DNA from: Desertibaculum subflavum | Lineage (GTDB): Bacteria; Pseudomonadota; Alphaproteobacteria; Ferrovibrionales; Ferrovibrionaceae | Assembly (NCBI GenBank): GCA_003576705.1 | Contig: QOZS01000033.1 | Location: 1-63,999, forward strand | Length of the DNA stretch: 63,999 nt | Reading direction: 5' to 3' | Part shown: positions 62,476 through 63,999 of the stretch, piece by piece | Numbering within the stretch: position 1 is the first letter of the stretch | How the letters are laid out: the number at the start of each line of letters is the position of its first letter | Program-made: the position numbers and the translations under genes | Notes under the pieces: generated by a model | Told to the model about the DNA's origin: nothing | Databases searched by the model: none | Seen by the model: the letters and a program-made list of their open reading frames with translations, nothing else

Positions 62476-63180
62476 TCAGCGCCGGTCGTATTCGTCGTGC
62501 AGCTTCAGCCAGCTCATCACGCCCTCGCCCTCGTTGCGCCCCTTCGGCGTGAGATCGAGCCAGGCGAAGGCGCCCATCAACACCTCGTCGCCGCGGTGAT
62601 AGGTCGAGTAGGTGTGGAACACGTCGCCCCGCTCGTCCTTGGCGAAGATGCTGGTGCCGTGCATGTCCTCGCTCTGCTTGATCGGCGTGCCGTAGTTGTA
62701 GAGGGCGCGCCCGGCGGCGATGTCTTCCTTCCTGAACGACACGCCGAAATCGTAGTTGAAGTCGGTGCCGTGCGAGGAGAGCCAGGGAAAGCTCCAGCCC
62801 ATCCGCTGCCGGACCTGCTCGATGCGGTCGAGCGGCGCGCGCGAGATCGCGGCGAAGGCGAGATCGGCCTGCTCGAAATGCTGCCGCGCCGCGTCGACAT
62901 GATCGGCGATAAAGGAGCAGCCCTTGCAGATATGGTCGGAATCCGGCGCCAGCATGTAGTGGTAGACGGCGAGCTGGCTCTTGCCGCCGAACAGGTCGGC
63001 GAGCGTGCATCGGCCCTGCGGCCCGATGAAGGTGTACGGCTTCTCGACCTTGACCCAGGGCAGCCGGCGGCGCTCGGCGCGCAGCGCGTCGAGCTCGTGG
63101 GTCATGGCGCGTTCCTTGGCGAGCAGCGCCTTGCGCGCGGCGAGCCATTCTTCGCGGGTGGCGATGGTATGTGCGGTCAT
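62476..63180 (-). CDS. DUF899 thioredoxin-like protein
   Basis: A 234-residue protein of the DUF899 family. REEWLAARKALLAKERAMTHELDALRAERRRLPWV, FIGPQGRCTLADLFGGKSQLAVYHYM and HICKGCSFIADH (a CKGC pair at the thioredoxin position) are typical, followed by FPWLSSHGTDFNYDFGVSF. Probably redox related but the function is unproven. The Met at 63180 has a good GAGAGG site. It is upstream of and close to the DUF2182 gene, so they likely share a transcript. Confidence 0.86.
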   Translation of the reverse strand: MTAHTIATREEWLAARKALLAKERAMTHELDALRAERRRLPWVKVEKPYTFIGPQGRCTLADLFGGKSQLAVYHYMLAPDSDHICKGCSFIADHVDAARQHFEQADLAFAAISRAPLDRIEQVRQRMGWSFPWLSSHGTDFNYDFGVSFRKEDIAAGRALYNYGTPIKQSEDMHGTSIFAKDERGDVFHTYSTYHRGDEVLMGAFAWLDLTPKGRNEGEGVMSWLKLHDEYDRR

Positions 63181-63281
63181 CGGTCCTCTCCGTTTGCGCG
63201 ACGCCGTGCGGACGGTCGTCATGCGACAGAGTTAGGGCCGGAGCCGCCGGTGGCGTGAGTTACATGTGTGGCGGGATTCCC

Positions 63282-63999
63282 TCAGCCGTCCGGCAGGGTG
63301 AACACGGGGCAGGGGGCAGCAATGCCGCGCAGATTGTGCTCGCCAAGCGGGATCAGCGGCATGGCGGTCTCGGCGGCGAGCGCGCCGGAGATCAGCACCG
63401 AGCGCCCGAGCGGCCGGCACAATCCCTCCAGCCGGCTGACCAGGTTGACTGCCGGGCCCACGGCGGTGAAGTCCAGCCGGTCGGCAGCGCCGATATTGCC
63501 CCACAGCATCTCGCCGAGATGCAGCGCCGCGCCGAACGGCAGCGGCGGCAGGCCCTGCTGCCCGCGCGCCGCGTCGAGATGGGCCATGCCGGCGCGGGCG
63601 GCGACGATCGCGCGCAATGCCGCCTCGCAGGCCGCGGCCGGTGCGCCGGTGACCGGGAAGATCGCCAGCACCCCGTCGCCGATGAACTTCAGCACCTCGC
63701 CGCCGAAGGCGTGCACGGCGCCGGCGACACGGTCGAACCAGGCGTCGAGCGCGGCGATCATCGCATCCGGCTCGGCCGCCTCGGAAAGCGCGGTGAAATC
63801 GCGGAGATCGGCATAGAGCAGTGCGGCGCGGATGGTCTCGCCGGTGCCGCGGCCGAGCTGGCCGGCCTGCACCCGGGCGGCGCTGCGCCGGCCGAGATAG
63901 GCTTCGAGCAACGTCGTCAGCGCCGCCCGCGCGGCCAGCGCCGCGAGCGGCGCCGCGGCGAAGCGCGCGGCCTGGTGCAAGCGGTCGATCTCGCTCGTC
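63282..63999 (-). CDS. Class III adenylate/guanylate cyclase domain protein (partial)
   Basis: The gene continues past the right edge; about 239 C-terminal codons are visible. The catalytic domain has ALLYADLRDFTALSE (first metal Asp), KFIGDGVLAIFPV (second metal Asp), then AALHLGEMLWGNIGAADRLDFTAVGPAVNLVSRLEGL, the class III nucleotide cyclase core. A preceding helix (TSEIDRLHQAARFAA) suggests an upstream regulatory domain. Probably makes cAMP. In-frame codons run to the window edge with no clear start, so the true start lies outside. Confidence 0.88.
   Translation of the reverse strand, partial: TSEIDRLHQAARFAAAPLAALAARAALTTLLEAYLGRRSAARVQAGQLGRGTGETIRAALLYADLRDFTALSEAAEPDAMIAALDAWFDRVAGAVHAFGGEVLKFIGDGVLAIFPVTGAPAAACEAALRAIVAARAGMAHLDAARGQQGLPPLPFGAALHLGEMLWGNIGAADRLDFTAVGPAVNLVSRLEGLCRPLGRSVLISGALAAETAMPLIPLGEHNLRGIAAPCPVFTLPDG

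Overview
The window is GC-rich chromosomal DNA of an alphaproteobacterium, most likely Rhodospirillales-like. The evidence is the set and order of core genes: dapA-smpB; folK, rpoZ, relA/spoT, pdxJ, acpS, lepB, rnc, era; divK-pleD; rpmG; regB-regA; rnr-topA; dprA; and plsY-pyrC-pyrB, together with a DUF2336 protein. No rRNA, insertion sequence, integrase or CRISPR array is visible. No genus is claimed.

Layout. 1-2 kb is accessory DNA: the C-terminal end of a type ISP restriction-modification enzyme, a small conserved protein and a VapBC-type toxin-antitoxin pair, ending at the 3' end of a tRNA-Arg(CCU) gene. 2.0-2.7 kb is non-coding and holds a 13-unit tandem array plus an inverted pair of REP-like palindromes. 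2.7-6.7 kb holds an MFS transporter and a lipid module: a lipid kinase divergent from a PlcP-like phosphoesterase and an Agt-like glycosyltransferase, with a Pho-box-like site between them. 6.7-10 kb is a four-gene NitT/TauT-type ABC importer. 10-11 kb is a MerR regulator fused to a P-loop ATPase. 11.2-21.7 kb is housekeeping: lysine/cell wall, trans-translation, uracil repair, folate, omega subunit, stringent response, vitamin B6, ACP activation, signal peptidase, RNase III and Era. 21.7-29.9 kb is metabolic and includes a five-gene CoA-dependent catabolic cluster. 29.9-37 kb is signalling: DivK, PleD, a PEP-CTERM protein, L33, two Nudix hydrolases, an aspartyl protease, a degenerate GGDEF-EAL protein and the RegBA redox system.

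37-49 kb continues on the minus strand with HAD, VWA, MoxR, DUF983, CorA, RNase R, topoisomerase I and DprA. 49-52 kb is a plus-strand esterase/CoA-transferase/2-hydroxyacid dehydrogenase operon. 52-58 kb holds a PAS histidine kinase, DUF2336, PlsY, a dihydroorotase homologue that has lost metal ligands, and PyrB. 58-61.7 kb is a TetR-linked cluster: an MddA-like membrane methyltransferase, the TetR regulator, and an unusual alpha/beta-hydrolase-glycosyltransferase fusion, preceded by a duplicated palindromic operator. The right end has DUF2182, DUF899 and the edge-truncated catalytic domain of a class III nucleotide cyclase.

The items most worth following up are the hydrolase-glycosyltransferase fusion with its twin operator, the PlcP/Agt/lipid-kinase module with the Pho-box-like site, the MerR-ATPase fusion, the inactive-looking PyrC beside PyrB, the degenerate GGDEF-EAL protein next to RegBA, and the tRNA-bounded accessory segment.
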